A model generated the notes under the pieces. That model made no database searches. It saw only the letters and a program-made list of their open reading frames with translations, and was not told the DNA's origin. Both the position numbers and the translations under genes were made by a program. From contig UXAT02000003.1 of assembly GCA_900609035.2 (NCBI GenBank), forward strand, positions 1 through 64,000: a stretch of 64,000 bases of DNA. Reading direction: 5' to 3'. This DNA is from Candidatus Defluviicoccus seviourii (GTDB lineage: Bacteria > Pseudomonadota > Alphaproteobacteria > Rhodospirillales > Defluviicoccaceae). Below are positions 26,203-35,983 of this stretch, piece after piece (the first letter of the stretch is position 1; the number at the start of each line of letters is the position of its first letter).

Positions 26203-26209
26203 CGGGGCG

Positions 26210-27598
26210 ATGATCCTTTTCACCTCTCGCAGCAAGGCCGCACGGACCGCACCGCTGCTGATCGCGGCAGCCGTCATTGTTGCGTCTTGTACCTTTGCGC
26301 CGACGCGCATCCCGCCGCAAGCCCCTCCGCGGGCACCGGTGCAACTGCCGCCGCGGTTGCCGCAGGCGCCGACGCCGCCGTTGAGCGAGGATGCTACGGC
26401 GACCGATTTGGCACCGCTCCAGTCGCCGCAGGTGGAGGCGCAGCGCCTGCGCGGTGCGCCGCCGTTGCTGCCGCCTGGTCCCGGCACGACCCGCGCCGCC
26501 CTGCTTGTCCCGCTGAGTGGCAAGCTTGCCGGCCTCGGCACCAGCATGCTGCGGGCAAGCCAGATGGCGCTGTTCGACGTCGGGGAGCCGGCGTTCGAGG
26601 TCGCGCCCTATGATTCGCTCGGCACTCCGGAGGGGGCGCAGCGTGCCACCCGGCTGGCGCTGGCGGAAGGTGCGGCCGTGGTGTTGGGGCCGCTGCTCGC
26701 CAATTCGGTGCGCGCAGTGCAACCGTTGGCGACGCAAGCTGCAGTTCCTGTCGTCGCTTTCTCGAATGACAGCCGGGTCGCCGGCGGCGACGTGCAGATC
26801 ATGGGCTTCGTGCCGGACAGCGAGGTCCAGCGTATCGTCGGTTTTGCGGCCGAGAATGGCGCTTCGACCTTCGGCGTGTTGGCACCCAAGGATGGTTACG
26901 GGGAGGCGGTCGTGGCGGCTGCCAAGGCAGCAGCGGCAGCGCGCGGGACCAAGATCACGGCCATTCAGCTTTACGATCCGAACACCAAGGATTTCGCGCC
27001 CGTCCTGCGTCGACTTACGGCGACGAGGGGACGCGCCGCGGCCAGGCCAGAGCCGGTACCGCCGACCGGTGCGGCAAGTCCACTTCCGGGTTCGACAGCG
27101 GCGGCGATGCCGCCGGCACCGTTGCCGTTCGGTGCGCTTCTGATTGCGGACGGCGGCGCGCGGCTGCGCGCGATCGCAGATGCGTTGCCGGCGCAGGGAC
27201 TGAGCGCGCAGACGGTGCAGCTCTTGGGCACCGGCGCTTGGGACGAAGCGGGGCTTGGCGTTGCCGAGGCGCTACAGGGCGGATGGTTCGCGGCAGCCGC
27301 GCCGGCCTTCCGCGCTGCCTTCGAGGATCGCTACCGGGCGCACTTCGGTGAGCTGCCGCCGCGCTTGGCGACGCTCGCCTACGACGCCACCGCGGTCGCG
27401 GCGCTGGCGGCGCGCGCCCGCGCCCATGGCATAGCCGTTGCCGATACGCTTGCCGATCCGAACGGTTTCCTCGGCCGCGATGGCTTGTTCCGCTTTTCGC
27501 CTAGCGGCATTGCTGAGCGCCGCCTGGCTGTGCTGGTGGTGGAGAAGGGCGGTTTCCGCGTGGTGAGCCCGGCCGCGCTCTCCTTCGCCGGCAGCTGA
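26210..27598 (+). CDS. Penicillin-binding protein activator, LppC-type lipoprotein
   Basis: The 462-residue lipoprotein has a signal sequence with lipobox VASC (Cys near residue 27) and a Pro-rich linker. A periplasmic-binding-protein-like domain begins at about residue 95 (RAALLVPLSGKLAGLGTSMLRASQMALFD). LpoA/LppC proteins activate class A penicillin-binding proteins from the outer membrane. This one lacks the N-terminal TPR-like half of enterobacterial LpoA, as alphaproteobacterial members do. A second Pro/Ala stretch near residues 275-305 interrupts the fold. It is divergent from rsmI and convergent with hemW. Confidence 0.85.
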   Translation: MILFTSRSKAARTAPLLIAAAVIVASCTFAPTRIPPQAPPRAPVQLPPRLPQAPTPPLSEDATATDLAPLQSPQVEAQRLRGAPPLLPPGPGTTRAALLVPLSGKLAGLGTSMLRASQMALFDVGEPAFEVAPYDSLGTPEGAQRATRLALAEGAAVVLGPLLANSVRAVQPLATQAAVPVVAFSNDSRVAGGDVQIMGFVPDSEVQRIVGFAAENGASTFGVLAPKDGYGEAVVAAAKAAAAARGTKITAIQLYDPNTKDFAPVLRRLTATRGRAAARPEPVPPTGAASPLPGSTAAAMPPAPLPFGALLIADGGARLRAIADALPAQGLSAQTVQLLGTGAWDEAGLGVAEALQGGWFAAAAPAFRAAFEDRYRAHFGELPPRLATLAYDATAVAALAARARAHGIAVADTLADPNGFLGRDGLFRFSPSGIAERRLAVLVVEKGGFRVVSPAALSFAGS

Positions 27599-27624
27599 GG
27601 TGCGGGCCGCGCCGCCGCAAGCGG

Positions 27625-28830
27625 TCAGCACAATAGCGCTGCGCTGAGGTGGTCAAGGCAGGGCCGGCCCTTGGTGGTAACCCGCACGCCCGCGGCATCG
27701 CACACGAGGTAGCCCTCGGCCGTGAGCCGATCGATGGCTGCGCGGTTGAGTGCGTCCTCTGGATTACGGCCGGTGAGGTGGCGGAAGCGCTCCCGCTCCA
27801 GGCCGGCTGCAAGCCGCAGACCCATCAGCACCAGTTCGTCGCGCCGCTCGTCGGCAGAGAGGATGTCCGGTGCGTTGAGGCCGCTGCCCGTTTCCTCCAC
27901 CCGCTTGAGCCATGCCGACGGCTCCTCGACCTGGTGCAGTGCCAGCGTGCAGGCCGCATTGGCCGCGGCTTGCACCGCCAGCCGGCCGTGCGCGCCGGGC
28001 CCGACGGCGAGGTAGTCGCCGCCCCGCCAGATGGCGACGTTGTGGCTGCACACGGCCGAGCCACGCGCATGGTTGGAGATCTCGTAGGCGGCAAACCCGG
28101 CCCGTGCCAGGACTTCATCTGTCATTGCGAACAGGGCAAGACCGAGGTCCTCGTCGGCCGCGCGGACGCCGCGGCGGGCGAACGGCGTACCGGGCGTGAT
28201 CGTGAGCTGGTAGGTCGAGAGGTGGTCGCCTGCGCAGCTCAGCGCATCGGTGAGCGTCTGCGCCCAGGCGGCTGCGGTTTGTCCGGGCAGGCCGTAGATC
28301 AGATCGAAGGAGACGCGCGGGAACACCGCGTGCGCCGTCTCGATCGCGGTCCTGGCCTCGGCGGCCGAGTGGGTGCGGCCGAGAAAACGCAGTTCTTCGT
28401 CAGCGAACGACTGGACACCGATCGAGAGCCGGTTGACGCCGGTCGCGCGCAAATCCCGGAAGCGGCTGCGGTCGACCGTGCTCGGATTGGCCTCCAGCGT
28501 GATCTCGACATCGTCGCCAACTGTCCACTGCGCGCGCACGGCCGCCAGGATCGTTGCGACCGTTTCCGCCGGCATCAACGAAGGCGTACCGCCGCCGAAG
28601 AACACGCTCGCAACCGTGCGGCCGGGCGTGAGCGGCACATATGCCAAGAGATCACGCTCAAGCGCCCTCTGCCAGCGCGCAAAATCGATCGCCGTCGCCG
28701 CCGTGCTGTTGAAATCGCAGTAGGGGCATTTGGCGATACAAAATGGCCAATGGATGTAGATGCCGAGCGCTGCCGCTTCCGCCGCTGGCCTTAGGTCCGT
28801 GGGGAGCGCTGCGTGCTGCCAATCTGCCAT
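27625..28830 (-). CDS. hemW: Radical SAM haem chaperone HemW
   Basis: The 401-residue radical-SAM protein has the cluster-binding CxxxCxxC motif at Cys31, Cys35 and Cys38 (HWPFCIAKCPYCDFNS). The next Cys needed for oxygen-independent coproporphyrinogen oxidase HemN is absent, which supports HemW, a haem-binding and transfer protein. Further family blocks are FFGGGTPSLM, EANPSTVD and SIGVQSFADEELRFLGRTH. It ends 26 bp from the convergent LppC gene. Confidence 0.9.
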   Translation of the reverse strand: MADWQHAALPTDLRPAAEAAALGIYIHWPFCIAKCPYCDFNSTAATAIDFARWQRALERDLLAYVPLTPGRTVASVFFGGGTPSLMPAETVATILAAVRAQWTVGDDVEITLEANPSTVDRSRFRDLRATGVNRLSIGVQSFADEELRFLGRTHSAAEARTAIETAHAVFPRVSFDLIYGLPGQTAAAWAQTLTDALSCAGDHLSTYQLTITPGTPFARRGVRAADEDLGLALFAMTDEVLARAGFAAYEISNHARGSAVCSHNVAIWRGGDYLAVGPGAHGRLAVQAAANAACTLALHQVEEPSAWLKRVEETGSGLNAPDILSADERRDELVLMGLRLAAGLERERFRHLTGRNPEDALNRAAIDRLTAEGYLVCDAAGVRVTTKGRPCLDHLSAALLC

Positions 28831-28988
28831 GCGCGAAAGTCTGCCATGAGGTTACCGCCTGGGAAAGGTGCAGCAGCAGCGGCGCGCGCGCCATTGCCGC
28901 GGAAGCATTTGCCTGGTTCGGGTAAAATTATGGTCGATGCCGTCGACGCGGCGCGGTGCGCCAGAGCTGCTGGTTCGTCAACAGAACC

Positions 28989-28997
28989 TGTGGATAA
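28989..28997 (-). promoter_or_regulatory. DnaA box, perfect consensus
   Basis: TGTGGATAA on the plus strand is the complement of TTATCCACA, the strong DnaA-binding consensus. It lies in the long gap downstream of the hemW start. Confidence 0.6.
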
Positions 28998-29190
28998 AAC
29001 TGTGCATGGGAGCCCCGTTCACAGCCTAACCCCCTCAAAACAGGGCAGCTTCCTTATGTTGCCCAGGGCTTAGGCAATTTTTTCGCTTGACCGTGTGTTC
29101 GCCTGCGCACCTTTTGCGTGGCAATAATGATTACTTACGCTAACACACGCGTTTCTTCACCGCCGGCAGGATTCCCGCCAGTTGGGGTGC

Positions 29191-29199
29191 TGTGGACAA
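29191..29199 (-). promoter_or_regulatory. Near-consensus DnaA box
   Basis: TGTGGACAA on the plus strand is the complement of TTGTCCACA, one base from the consensus and in the same orientation as the box about 200 bp to the left. Confidence 0.45.
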
Positions 29200-29707
29200 C
29201 TGAACAATGCCTGTGCGGGTGCAGCAATCGAACCCCACCGTCACCGCCAAATTTGCCGGGCGCACAGGGGTTTTGGTGCATTCTTTTCCCTTAATGGGGA
29301 AACATTCGGATTCTTGCGTTTGTCAACCGCAAGGTGCGGCGGCCATTTCGGCGGCTGCTGTGGTTTCCGTGGGCGAACGTCCTGGCGTGTTCTTGTTTCG
29401 ATCTAACGTTGCCACCGCGGCTTCGCTGCGGGGAGCGCGAGCTTGGCAAACCAATGCGTGTCGTCACCCCGGTTTTACCTCAAGACTTCGCAGTATTTGC
29501 CGGTGATGCTGTCACCTCTCACAACTTTGTCGCTAGAGGCCCCCTGTTTGATTGACTTTCGGGTCCGCGGCCCAAATGAGTGCACAGCGTCTGCCGGTCG
29601 TGCTGCGCGGGCCCGTGCTCCGCCTTCAACGGTGCTTGATCCGGCTCACGATTGTGCCGATGATTGAGGCGCGGCCACGCTTGCGGGATGAACAGGGGAC
29701 GACCACG

Positions 29708-30559
29708 ATGCCAATGGTGGAAAAGAGTTTTTTGGGTTTGAGCACGCACGGATTCCATCGCGTCGCCTACTTCGAGTGGGGCGATCCCGCCAACAGCCGG
29801 GTGGTGGTCTGCGTCCATGGTTTGACCCGCCGCGGCCGTGATTTCGACATTCTCGCCCAGGCGTTGGAGGATAGCTACCGCGTCGTATGCGTCGACCTGC
29901 CTGGCCGCGGCATCAGCGACTGGTTGCCGATCGCGACCGATTATCAACCGAGCACCTATGTTCAGAACATGACGGCCCTGATCGCCAGGCTCGGCGTTGA
30001 TCAGGTCGACTGGATCGGCGTCTCGCTCGGTGGGATCATTGGCATGACCCTGGCGATGATGCCAAAGAGCCCGATCCGCCGTCTCGTCCTCGATGACGTC
30101 GGCGGTTACATCGGCAAAGAGGCCTTGGAGCGGATTGCCAGCTATGTCGGCAAGGATCCGACTTTCGCCGACCTTGGCGCAGTGGAGAGCTACATGCGTG
30201 AAGTTAACGGACCCTATGGCCCCTTGACCGATGCGCAGTGGGCGCACGTTGCCAGGTACGGCGCGCGCCAGGACCCGGCGACCGGGCTCTGGCACCAGCA
30301 CTACGACCCGCGCATCGCCGAACCCTTTAAGGACGGCTTCTCCGAGCCGGTTGCGTTGTGGCCGCTATGGGACGGCGTCCGCCAGCCTGTCCTCGTCCTG
30401 CGCGGCACCGAGTCCGACGTGCTGACGACGGAGACCTTGGCCGAGATGCGCAAACGTAAACCGGACGCGAAGCTGATCGAGTTCGAGGGCGTCGGTCACG
30501 CGCCTATGATCATGAGCGCGGACCAGATCGGCCCTGTTCGGGAATTCCTGTTGGGTTGA
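29708..30559 (+). CDS. Alpha/beta-fold hydrolase
   Basis: The 283-residue hydrolase has strand and oxyanion segment VVVCVHGLTRRGRDFD, nucleophile elbow GVSLGG (Ser), acid in the RGTESDVLT region and the catalytic His in EGVGHAPMI. ATG 29708 is preferred over the longer frame from 29552 because the first 52 residues of that frame look non-coding and an AGGGGAC stretch precedes 29708; ATG 29714 is also possible. Substrate unknown. It stands alone between the DnaA-box gap and leftward membrane-protein genes. Confidence 0.85.
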   Translation: MPMVEKSFLGLSTHGFHRVAYFEWGDPANSRVVVCVHGLTRRGRDFDILAQALEDSYRVVCVDLPGRGISDWLPIATDYQPSTYVQNMTALIARLGVDQVDWIGVSLGGIIGMTLAMMPKSPIRRLVLDDVGGYIGKEALERIASYVGKDPTFADLGAVESYMREVNGPYGPLTDAQWAHVARYGARQDPATGLWHQHYDPRIAEPFKDGFSEPVALWPLWDGVRQPVLVLRGTESDVLTTETLAEMRKRKPDAKLIEFEGVGHAPMIMSADQIGPVREFLLG

Positions 30560-30597
30560 TTCCGGCGCCAATCAACCGGTGCGGTGCCCCGGCGGCC

Positions 30598-31419
30598 TCA
30601 GATCGCGGCCGCCGGAAACGCTTCTTCCTCGATCGCAGGCGCTGGCTCGATGAGGTCGCGGTAGGCGTGCCAGGTGGAGAAGGCCAGCACCGGCATGGCG
30701 ACGAGAAGGCCGAGGAAGCCGGTAACGAGGCCGACCGCCGTTAACACCGCGATCAGGCCGGCCCAGCCAAACATGACGCGGTAGTTCAGCTGCACGCACA
30801 ACAGGCTGATGCTGATCGCGGTGACGACATCGAACGGCCGGTCATAGATCAGCGGCACCGATACCGCCGTCACGCTAAAGACGATGGCAGCAAACAGCGC
30901 GCCGACCAGCGTGCCCAGCAGTAGCAGCGGCGCGCCCCTGAGCGAGAACAGGACATCGCCAACGAAGGTGTCGAGCGGCGGTGGCGCATCGCTGAAGAAG
31001 AGCATGAACAGGAACAGCGCGACCTCGATCCAAACCAAAAAGGCGATCAGAAGGACCACTCCGATTGCCGACAGCTGGCTGAGGTTGGCGCGGAAGGCGG
31101 AAAACACATCGGCCACCGACACCGGCTGGTTGACCTCCAACCGCCGGCTGACGTCGTAGAGCCCGACGACCAGGAGCGGTCCGAGGATGATGAAGCCGCC
31201 GGCCAGCGGCAGGATCAGCGAATCCAGTCCAGCCAACCAGAGCCCGAGCGTCAACAGGTTGCCGAGAATCACGAAGCCGGCGCCGTAGATCAGGCTGACC
31301 TTGGGCGCAGCCAGGAAATCGCGCCAACCCGCCGCAAGCCAGCGTCCCGAACGATCGATATCGGTGATCCGCCGGATCGTGACCGGCAGCCGGCTGATCC
31401 GGCCTTCCAGCGCCGCCAT
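30598..31419 (-). CDS. DUF2189 integral membrane protein
   Basis: The 273-residue protein has six likely membrane helices. DUF2189 landmarks are DFLAAPKVSLIYGAGFVILG near the start, GGFIILGPLLVVGLYDVSRR in the second helix pair, and the late SVPLIYDRPFDVVTAISISLLCVQLN segment. Family members often lie beside cytochrome oxidase genes; here the DUF983 gene and the ctaE operon follow directly upstream. Function is unknown, though a link to oxidase assembly or membrane energetics can be suggested from the neighbourhood. Confidence 0.8.
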   Translation of the reverse strand: MAALEGRISRLPVTIRRITDIDRSGRWLAAGWRDFLAAPKVSLIYGAGFVILGNLLTLGLWLAGLDSLILPLAGGFIILGPLLVVGLYDVSRRLEVNQPVSVADVFSAFRANLSQLSAIGVVLLIAFLVWIEVALFLFMLFFSDAPPPLDTFVGDVLFSLRGAPLLLLGTLVGALFAAIVFSVTAVSVPLIYDRPFDVVTAISISLLCVQLNYRVMFGWAGLIAVLTAVGLVTGFLGLLVAMPVLAFSTWHAYRDLIEPAPAIEEEAFPAAAI

Positions 31420-31459
31420 GCGTCCTAACTCCTTGGTGTTAACTCACGTCGCGCCCGGT

Positions 31460-31855
31460 TCACGTTGCGCCTGGGCGTTCACGCTCCTCGACGGAGCGAA
31501 ACCGATATTGAGCCGCGATCGTCATGCCTTTCAATGGCCTTAACAGGCCAACCGAGGCAGCGATGGTAACCGGGATCCATACTAGCGCATGCACCCACAG
31601 CGGCGGCTCGATCGCCGCCTCCAGCCAGACGGCCAGTCCGACGACGACAAAGCCCAGGATGAAAATCCCGAATACGGCCGGCCCGTCACCTGAGTCATGG
31701 CCGGCGAAGCTCAGCCCGCAGGCGTTGCAGCGCCGGGTGACGGTCAGAAAGCCCGCGAACAGAGCCCCCTGTCCGCAGCGCGGGCAGCGCCCACGCGCGC
31801 CGGCCAGCAGCATCGCAGCCGTCGTGTGCAGGTGCGATGCTGCCTCAATGCTCAC
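31460..31855 (-). CDS. DUF983 membrane protein with zinc ribbon
   Basis: About 131 residues from GTG 31855; GTG 31861 and ATG 31813 are alternatives, and no start has a strong ribosome-binding site. Two CxxC pairs (GRCPRCGQGALF and RRCNACGL) form a zinc ribbon. A conserved GDGPAVFGIF segment and two membrane helices follow. DUF983 genes are typically found at the end of the ctaC-D-B-G-E oxidase operon in alphaproteobacteria, as here, right after ctaE. Its role in oxidase biogenesis is suspected but not established. Confidence 0.82.
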   Translation of the reverse strand: MSIEAASHLHTTAAMLLAGARGRCPRCGQGALFAGFLTVTRRCNACGLSFAGHDSGDGPAVFGIFILGFVVVGLAVWLEAAIEPPLWVHALVWIPVTIAASVGLLRPLKGMTIAAQYRFRSVEERERPGAT

Positions 31856-31889
31856 GGTCACGGCCGGCCGGGCGAGGAGGCTGCGAACA

Positions 31890-32714
31890 TTAGTGCCCCA
31901 TCGGCCCGTGGTAGCCGGAGCTGCCCCACCAGTAGACGGCAACGAACAAGAACAGCCAAACCACATCGACGAAGTGCCAGTACCACGCGGCTGCCTCGAA
32001 GCCGATGTGCTTCTGCGGCGTGAAATGACCGGCCCGGGCGCGGAAGAAGCAGACGATCAGGAAGCAGGTGCCGACGAACACGTGGAAGCCGTGGAAGCCG
32101 GTCGCCATGAAGAACGTCGAGGGATAGATACCGTCGGTGAAACCGAAGGCAGCGTGGCTGTACTCGAACGCTTGGCAGATCAGGAAGATGATGCCAAGCA
32201 AAGCCGTTATGCCCGTCCACAGCACCAGCTTCTTCTTGTCGCCGGCGACGACGGCATGATGCGCGATCGTCACGGTGGCGCCTGAGGTCAAGAGGATCAG
32301 CGTGTTGAGGAACGGCAGGCCCCAGGTGTCGAAGGGAATGATCCCTTCCGGCGGCCAGACGGTGTGCGCAACGCGGTTGATCGCAGGCACGCTCGAGTGG
32401 AAGTAGGCCCAGAAGAAGGCGAAAAAGAACATCACCTCCGAGGCGATGAACAGGAGGAAGCCAACGCGCAGGCCGTGTGCAACTTCGTCGGTATGATTGG
32501 TGCCGGCGCGCGACTCCTTAACGACATCGCGCCACCATCCATAGAAGACGAAAATCAGGAGCGCGAAACCAGCCGCCAGCAGCAGCGGCGGTCCACCGTG
32601 CATGAACCAGATCCCGCCGGTGGCAATCAGGAAAGCTGAAAGCGTTCCCGTTGCCGGCCACGGGCTTGGGTCAACGATGTGATAGGGATGTGATTTTACC
32701 GTTTCCGCTGCCAT
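31890..32714 (-). CDS. ctaE: Cytochrome c oxidase subunit III
   Basis: The 274-residue subunit of the aa3 oxidase has seven membrane helices. Landmarks are SHPYHIVDPSPWP at the start, the SEVMFFFAFFWAYFHSS helix with its conserved glutamate, GFHGFHVFVGTCFL and the C-terminal AAWYWHFVDVVWLFLFV. ATG 32714 is chosen because MAAETVKSHPYHIVDPSPWP is the typical alphaproteobacterial start; a frame extends 15 codons further. It follows ctaG by about 80 bp. Confidence 0.97.
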   Translation of the reverse strand: MAAETVKSHPYHIVDPSPWPATGTLSAFLIATGGIWFMHGGPPLLLAAGFALLIFVFYGWWRDVVKESRAGTNHTDEVAHGLRVGFLLFIASEVMFFFAFFWAYFHSSVPAINRVAHTVWPPEGIIPFDTWGLPFLNTLILLTSGATVTIAHHAVVAGDKKKLVLWTGITALLGIIFLICQAFEYSHAAFGFTDGIYPSTFFMATGFHGFHVFVGTCFLIVCFFRARAGHFTPQKHIGFEAAAWYWHFVDVVWLFLFVAVYWWGSSGYHGPMGH

Positions 32715-32796
32715 GTCCCTGCCCCTTGTTAGCGTATCGACGCCCCGTTCGGACACCAAACCGTTGCCACGCGCCGCCGCCGAGGCGGCAGCAGCC

Positions 32797-33390
32797 TTAA
32801 AGCGCCTTCTCGCCCGCTGACGGCTGTTGAGCCTGCGTTTCCACCGGGAAGAAGGTGTAGGAGAGTGTGATATTGCGCACTTCTGCCGTGTTCGGATCCT
32901 CGAACAGCTGCGGATCGACGTAGAACACGACCGGCATCGAGACGTCCTCGCCCGGCTTCAGCGTCTGTTCGGTAAAGCAGAAGCACTCGATCTTGTTGAA
33001 GTACTGCGCCGCCTTGAACGGCGTGACGTTGAAGGTCGCCGTGCCGGTGATTGGATGATCCGCCAGGTTGTGCGCACGGTAGTGGATCAGCACTTCCTCG
33101 CCCGGGCGCACGACGACTTGGCGCTCGACCGGCTGGAACTGCCACGGCAACTGCGAGTTGACGTTGGCGTCGAAGCGCACCGTCACCTCGCCAGCCGCAC
33201 CGGCGCCGGCAGATGCCGTACCGACGTACGCCCCGGTTTTGGGCGTACCAGCAAAGCCAGTGACTTGGCAGAACAGGCGGTAGAGTGGCACGGAGGCGAA
33301 GGCGAGGCCGCCCATCGCGACGACGACAGCGAACAGTACGACCGCCGTCAGCGTGGTCCGGTTGATCCCTCGCGCTTGCGCTCCTGGCAT
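32797..33390 (-). CDS. ctaG: Cytochrome c oxidase assembly protein CtaG (Cox11)
   Basis: The 197-residue membrane-anchored copper chaperone delivers copper to the CuB site of subunit I. One N-terminal helix is followed by ASVPLYRLFCQVTGF with a conserved Cys. The copper-binding CFCF motif lies in KIECFCFTEQTLKPGE, and VFYVDPQL follows. It lies between ctaD and ctaE in the leftward operon. Confidence 0.95.
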   Translation of the reverse strand: MPGAQARGINRTTLTAVVLFAVVVAMGGLAFASVPLYRLFCQVTGFAGTPKTGAYVGTASAGAGAAGEVTVRFDANVNSQLPWQFQPVERQVVVRPGEEVLIHYRAHNLADHPITGTATFNVTPFKAAQYFNKIECFCFTEQTLKPGEDVSMPVVFYVDPQLFEDPNTAEVRNITLSYTFFPVETQAQQPSAGEKAL

Positions 33391-33425
33391 TGCCGACCTC
33401 CGCCGCTCCTCTTAAGGCCTTACGC

Positions 33426-35090
33426 CTACTCGGCCGGCCGCGGATGGGCACCGTGGCCATGGCCGCCGTTGCCATGGTCGCCGGCACTGATCACGGGCTG
33501 GACCTCGTGGGTGTGGAAGGGCGCCGGCGATGGGACGGTCCACTCCAGTGTTGTCGCCCCTTCGCCCCACGGATTGGCCTCAGCCGGCTTGCCGGAGCGC
33601 ATGGTGTGGAAGACGATGAAGTAGAACATGAAGGTCCCGAGCATGGTCAGAAGCGCGCCGAACGAGCTCACCATGTTCCAGCCGGCATAGACATCCGGAT
33701 AGTCGGGGATGCGCCGTGGCATGCCTGCAAGGCCCAGGAAGTGCTGCGGGAAGAACAGGAGGTTGACGCCAATGAAGAACAGCCAGAACTGCGCCTTCGC
33801 CAAGCCCTCGTTGTACTGGCGGCCGGTCATCTTGCCGACCCAGTAATAGTAGCCGCCAAACATCGCGAAAATCGCGGCGATCGCCATCACGTAGTGGAAG
33901 TGGGCAACCACGTAGTAGGTGTCATGCAGCGCGAAGTCGATGCCGGCATTCGCGAGCGCGACGCCTGTCACCCCGCCGACGACAAACAGGAAGATGAAGC
34001 CGATCGCGTACAGCATCGGCGCCTTGAAGTCGATCGAGCCGCCCCACATCGTCGCCAGCCAGCTGAAGATCTTGATGCCGGTCGGCACGGCGATGATCAG
34101 TGTCGCGGTGGTGAAGTAGGCGCGCGCGTTGACCCCGAGGCCGGTCGTATACATGTGGTGCGCCCACACAATGAAGCCGACGACGCCGATCGCCGACATC
34201 GCATACGCCATGCCGAGGTAGCCGAACACCGGTTTGCGCGAGAAGGTCGAGACGAGCTGGCTGACGATGCCGAACGCCGGCAGAATGATGATGTACACTT
34301 CCGGGTGGCCGAAGAACCAGAACAGGTGCTGCCACAGAAGCGGGTCGCCGCCGCCGGCGGGATCGTAGAAGTGGGTGCCGAAGTTGCGGTCGGTCAGCAG
34401 CATGGTGAGAGCACCCGCCAGCACCGGCAGCGCCAGCAGCAGCAGGAAGGCGGTGATCAGGATCGACCACGCGAACAGCGGCATCCGGTGCATGGTCATG
34501 CCCGGCGAGCGCATGTTGAGGATGGTGACGATGAAGTTGATTGCGCCCAGGATCGAGCCGGCGCCGGCGACATGCAGCGCCAGAATGCCGAAATCGACCG
34601 CGGCATCCGGATGGTAGGCGATGCTCGATAGGGGCGGGTACACCGTCCACCCTGTCCCCGGTCCGCCGCCGACAAAAGCGGACATCACCAGCAGCACCAA
34701 GCCGGCCGCGGTCAGCCAGAAGCTGATGTTGTTCATGCGCGGAAATGCCATATCCGGCGCACCGACCATCAGCGGGACGAACCAGTTGCCGAAGCCGCCG
34801 ATCATCGCCGGCATGACGACGAAGAACACCATCAGGAAACCGTGCGCAGTGACCAGCACGTTGTAGAACTGGGTGTCCTCGATGAACTGAATGCCGGGCT
34901 CGGCGAGTTCGAGACGGATGTACCAGGACATCAGTCCGCCCAAGAGCGCCGCAATCATCGACAGCACGATGTACATCGTGCCGATGTCCTTGTGGTTCGT
35001 CGAATAGACCCAGCGCTTCCACCCTGTCGGGTGATGGTCGTGTTCGCCGTGCGCGTGGGCGCCGTGTCCGGCGGCTGCTCCGTGTGCCAT
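33426..35090 (-). CDS. ctaD: Cytochrome c oxidase subunit I (aa3 type)
   Basis: The 554-residue catalytic subunit reduces oxygen to water while pumping protons. It has twelve helices, the low-spin haem ligand region [21 protein letters not shown], the CuB and tyrosine motif [10 protein letters not shown], the CuB histidine pair [10 protein letters not shown], the K-channel lysine in PTGIKIFSW, and the helix-X H-x-H in VVAHFHYVM. An N-terminal His-rich stretch ([19 protein letters not shown]) and a His-rich tail ([14 protein letters not shown]) flank the core. It lies 44 bp from ctaC. Confidence 0.98.
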   Translation of the reverse strand: MAHGAAAGHGAHAHGEHDHHPTGWKRWVYSTNHKDIGTMYIVLSMIAALLGGLMSWYIRLELAEPGIQFIEDTQFYNVLVTAHGFLMVFFVVMPAMIGGFGNWFVPLMVGAPDMAFPRMNNISFWLTAAGLVLLVMSAFVGGGPGTGWTVYPPLSSIAYHPDAAVDFGILALHVAGAGSILGAINFIVTILNMRSPGMTMHRMPLFAWSILITAFLLLLALPVLAGALTMLLTDRNFGTHFYDPAGGGDPLLWQHLFWFFGHPEVYIIILPAFGIVSQLVSTFSRKPVFGYLGMAYAMSAIGVVGFIVWAHHMYTTGLGVNARAYFTTATLIIAVPTGIKIFSWLATMWGGSIDFKAPMLYAIGFIFLFVVGGVTGVALANAGIDFALHDTYYVVAHFHYVMAIAAIFAMFGGYYYWVGKMTGRQYNEGLAKAQFWLFFIGVNLLFFPQHFLGLAGMPRRIPDYPDVYAGWNMVSSFGALLTMLGTFMFYFIVFHTMRSGKPAEANPWGEGATTLEWTVPSPAPFHTHEVQPVISAGDHGNGGHGHGAHPRPAE

Positions 35091-35134
35091 GACGCGTTTT
35101 TCTCCCTAACCGCTAGCGCGCTTTGCCGAATGCG

Positions 35135-35983
35135 CTACTGAATTGACTGCGCAGGCGCGGCGGCGACTGCCGGCGCCGGCCGCGCGGCGAATTTCTCTTT
35201 GGCCTCCTGCGTCCACGCAGCGAACCGCTCCTTGGAGACGGCCTTGACTTGGATCGGCATGTAGTAGTGGTTGACGCCGCACAGCTCCGAACACATGCCG
35301 TAGTAGGTGCCTTCCTTGGAGATGCGCACCCAAGTCTCATTGACCCGCCCCGGGGTCGCATCCGTCTTCAGGCCCAGCGACGGCACGGCGAAGTTGTGGA
35401 TGACGTCGTCGGTCGTGACCAGCACCTGGACGGTCGTATCGATCGGCAGCACGATCGGATTGTCGACGGTCAACAGCCGCGGCTGCCCAGCCTCCAACAC
35501 TTCCGCCGCAACAGGCAGGCTGTCGAAGGCGAAATCGCCATGATCAGGGTAGGTGTAGCTCCAATACCACTGATGCGCCGTCACTTTCAGCGTCATGTCC
35601 GGATCTTGCGCCCGGTCCGAGTAGTAGAGAAGCTTGAGCGATGGGATGGCAATGATGACGAGAATGACAATCGGCACCGCCGTCCACACGATCTCGAGCA
35701 GGGTGTTGTGCGCTGTCCGCGACGGATCCGGGTTCCGCTTCGAATTGAAGCGGACGATGATGTAGGCCAGCACGCCCAGCACCAGCACGACAATGGAGAT
35801 CTGAATCACCAGCAACATATTGTGGAAGCCGTGCACGCGCTCCATGACCGGCGAAGCTGCGTCCTGTAGGTTGATCTGCCATGGCGTTGCCATACCACTT
35901 GCGTGGGCAGCACCTGCGGCGACTACGGCACCCACTCCGGTCAGCGATCCCCCAATCAGCGATCTCAGAATTCGCGTGGTCAT
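35135..35983 (-). CDS. ctaC: Cytochrome c oxidase subunit II
   Basis: The 282-residue subunit accepts electrons from cytochrome c through CuA. It has a signal peptide (ending AAGAAHASG), two membrane helices, and the periplasmic cupredoxin domain with WYWSYTYPD and the complete CuA site CSELCGVNHYYM. No haem-c motif is fused to the C-terminus, so this is the aa3 rather than caa3 form. ATG 35983 is chosen since MTTRILRSLIGGSLTG begins a signal peptide; the longer frame lacks one. It is the first gene of ctaC-D-G-E. Confidence 0.96.
   Translation of the reverse strand: MTTRILRSLIGGSLTGVGAVVAAGAAHASGMATPWQINLQDAASPVMERVHGFHNMLLVIQISIVVLVLGVLAYIIVRFNSKRNPDPSRTAHNTLLEIVWTAVPIVILVIIAIPSLKLLYYSDRAQDPDMTLKVTAHQWYWSYTYPDHGDFAFDSLPVAAEVLEAGQPRLLTVDNPIVLPIDTTVQVLVTTDDVIHNFAVPSLGLKTDATPGRVNETWVRISKEGTYYGMCSELCGVNHYYMPIQVKAVSKERFAAWTQEAKEKFAARPAPAVAAAPAQSIQ

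Larger units (their letters stand above)
28831..29707. other. Long non-coding gap with DnaA boxes
   Basis: About 880 bp separate hemW from the next gene, unusually long for this window. Frames here are short and not protein-like. The stretch has one perfect and one near-perfect DnaA box, AT-rich tracts (CAATTTTTTCG near 29080 and GCAATAATGATTACTTACGC near 29125), and a foldback TTTCCC/GGGAAA near 29285. It could be a replication origin, a control region, or hold an RNA gene that I cannot recognise. Confidence 0.5.

Noticed and set aside
29552..29707. N-terminal extension of the alpha/beta hydrolase
   Set aside because: These 52 codons have no family similarity and lie before a better start at 29708 with an AGGGGAC stretch upstream.
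33390..34631. 413-codon plus-strand frame opposite ctaD
   Set aside because: Antisense of a clear cytochrome oxidase subunit I gene; the charged, repeat-like composition is an artefact.
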